Assembly (NCBI RefSeq): GCF_001665785.1
Contig: NZ_LZSO01000010.1
Span: 1-64,000 of the forward strand
Source of the DNA: Mycolicibacterium peregrinum
GTDB lineage: Bacteria; Actinomycetota; Actinomycetes; Mycobacteriales; Mycobacteriaceae
Reading direction: 5' to 3'
DNA: 64,000 bases
How positions within the stretch are numbered: the stretch's first letter is position 1; the number at the start of each line of letters is the position of its first letter. This document shows positions 63,352 through 64,000 of the stretch, piece by piece. Made by a program: the position numbers and the translations under genes. The notes under the pieces were generated by a model. The model was not told the DNA's origin, ran no database searches, and was given only the letters and a program-made list of their open reading frames with translations.

Positions 63352-64000
63352 GCTGTCACCCGCTCGAACGCTGCCCATTCCTTGACCGCAAACCGGTCCC
63401 CGTCCCGCATCACCTCGGCTGCACCGTGACCGCCGAAATGAGCTGGTATCACCAGCGTATTGGTGTCGGCGGCGTGGCCGAGTACCCGTCGCCGCGATGC
63501 CCGCGCCTGTTCCCGATCCTCGCAGTAGCAGCTGTTGACATCAGGTTCGGCGATCTGCAGCACGGTGTGCATCATGTCGCCGACGAACACCGCGCGGTCA
63601 CCGCCGGACTGCAGCCGGACCACCGCAGAGCCTGGGGTATGTCCGGGGGCCGGCTCCAGGGTGAGGTTTCCGTCGATCTGAAAGCTGTTCTCCCACAATG
63701 TGACCTGACCGGCCTCGTGGACCGGCGCGACACTGTCGAGGAAGACGTTGTCCCGTCCGGCGACGGGATCGTCGCGGTTGGCGGGGTTCCAGAAATCGAA
63801 GTCGGCCCGCGGCATCAGGTAGGTGGCGTTGGGGAACGTCGGAACCCAGTTGCCGTCGTCGAGGTAGGTGTTCCAGCCGACGTGGTCAACGTGCAGGTGG
63901 GTGTTGATCACCTCGTCGACGTCTTCCGGAGCCACTCCGGCTCGGGCCAGATTGCCCAGAAAATCGGTGTCCAGGTGATGCCACACCGGGGCATGCGGCC
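63348..64000 (-). CDS. Metallo-beta-lactamase-fold hydrolase, cut by right window edge
   Basis: At least 217 residues are visible and the frame stays open to the window end, so the N-terminus is missing; GTG 63986 is unlikely to be the true start. The metal motif NTHLHVDHVGWNTY (HxHxDH) is followed by APGHTPGSAVV (His), FVGDMMHT (bridging Asp) and VIPAHFGGHGAAEV (His). This layout is that of the lactonase/quorum-quenching-like MBL group. The stop overlaps the start of the carboxylesterase gene (ATGA), so the two are translationally coupled. Confidence 0.9.
   Translation of the reverse strand, partial: PHAPVWHHLDTDFLGNLARAGVAPEDVDEVINTHLHVDHVGWNTYLDDGNWVPTFPNATYLMPRADFDFWNPANRDDPVAGRDNVFLDSVAPVHEAGQVTLWENSFQIDGNLTLEPAPGHTPGSAVVRLQSGGDRAVFVGDMMHTVLQIAEPDVNSCYCEDREQARASRRRVLGHAADTNTLVIPAHFGGHGAAEVMRDGDRFAVKEWAAFERVTA

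Overview
This is high-GC actinobacterial DNA, almost certainly from a rapidly growing mycobacterium (Mycolicibacterium type). The evidence is a complete ESX-3 type VII secretion locus with PE, PPE and EsxG/EsxH genes, the trehalose sulfotransferase Stf0, a mycothiol-dependent DinB-like enzyme, an F420-type LLM oxidoreductase, many GTG/TTG starts and several apparently leaderless genes. From memory, the gene order runs (inverted) along the M. tuberculosis Rv0275c to Rv0321 segment. The species cannot be named from sequence reading alone.

Layout. (1) 1-5 kb: two paralogous DUF7159-type membrane proteins around an ammonium transporter (amt, with a GlnR-like box) and dcd, then tRNA-Gly(CCC). (2) 5-24.8 kb: an accessory block between the tRNA and the conserved GH16 gene. 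It holds a small secreted protein, an LLM oxidoreductase with TetR regulator, a rhomboid-like membrane protein, a MarR regulator, a wrecked arylsulfatase, a DinB-like enzyme, a HipBA toxin-antitoxin operon with three operator-like inverted repeats, an ABC exporter, a LAS-type peptidase, AraC regulators and AraC fragments around a surface/secreted protein, a phnF-phnDCE-dehydrogenase phosphonate/phosphite uptake cluster with two exact PhnF-box palindromes, and a small MazEF-like pair. (3) 24.8-34.9 kb: conserved envelope and housekeeping genes (GH16, cupin, Hsp70-like Pro/Thr-rich protein, Rieske-FAD oxidoreductase, NTF2-like, L,D-transpeptidase-like, PAP2-diacylglycerol kinase fusion, second PAP2, TetR). 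(4) 34.9-40.1 kb: a sulfur-activation and sulfation group (sulfatase, stf0, cysD, fused cysNC). The cysD/cysN junction carries two tandem 32-bp repeats, each a 10-codon ORF joined by TGATG stop/start overlaps. (5) 40.1-43.9 kb: hydrolases, Tam-like methyltransferase, amidohydrolase. (6) 43.8-58.4 kb: the eleven-gene ESX-3 locus eccA3 to eccE3 on the minus strand, preceded by palindromic half-sites in its promoter. (7) 58.5-64 kb: methyltransferase, DUF2236 protein, TetR and AraC regulators, carboxylesterase and a metallo-beta-lactamase-fold hydrolase cut by the window end.

How the genes work together. CysD/CysNC make PAPS, the sulfate donor for Stf0, and the neighbouring sulfatase may remove sulfate. 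ESX-3 is the mycobactin-linked iron/zinc secretion system. phnDCE imports reduced phosphorus compounds under PhnF control. The observations most worth testing are the chained mini-ORFs at cysD/cysN, the triple HipB operator array, the AraC gene split in opposite orientations around a secreted-protein gene, an Amt with Glu in the first twin-His position, a 19-bp perfect palindrome between marR and the dead sulfatase, and bipartite hairpins at gene 3' ends. No CRISPR array, insertion sequence, integrase or phage gene was seen. All identifications rest on motif recognition without database searches.
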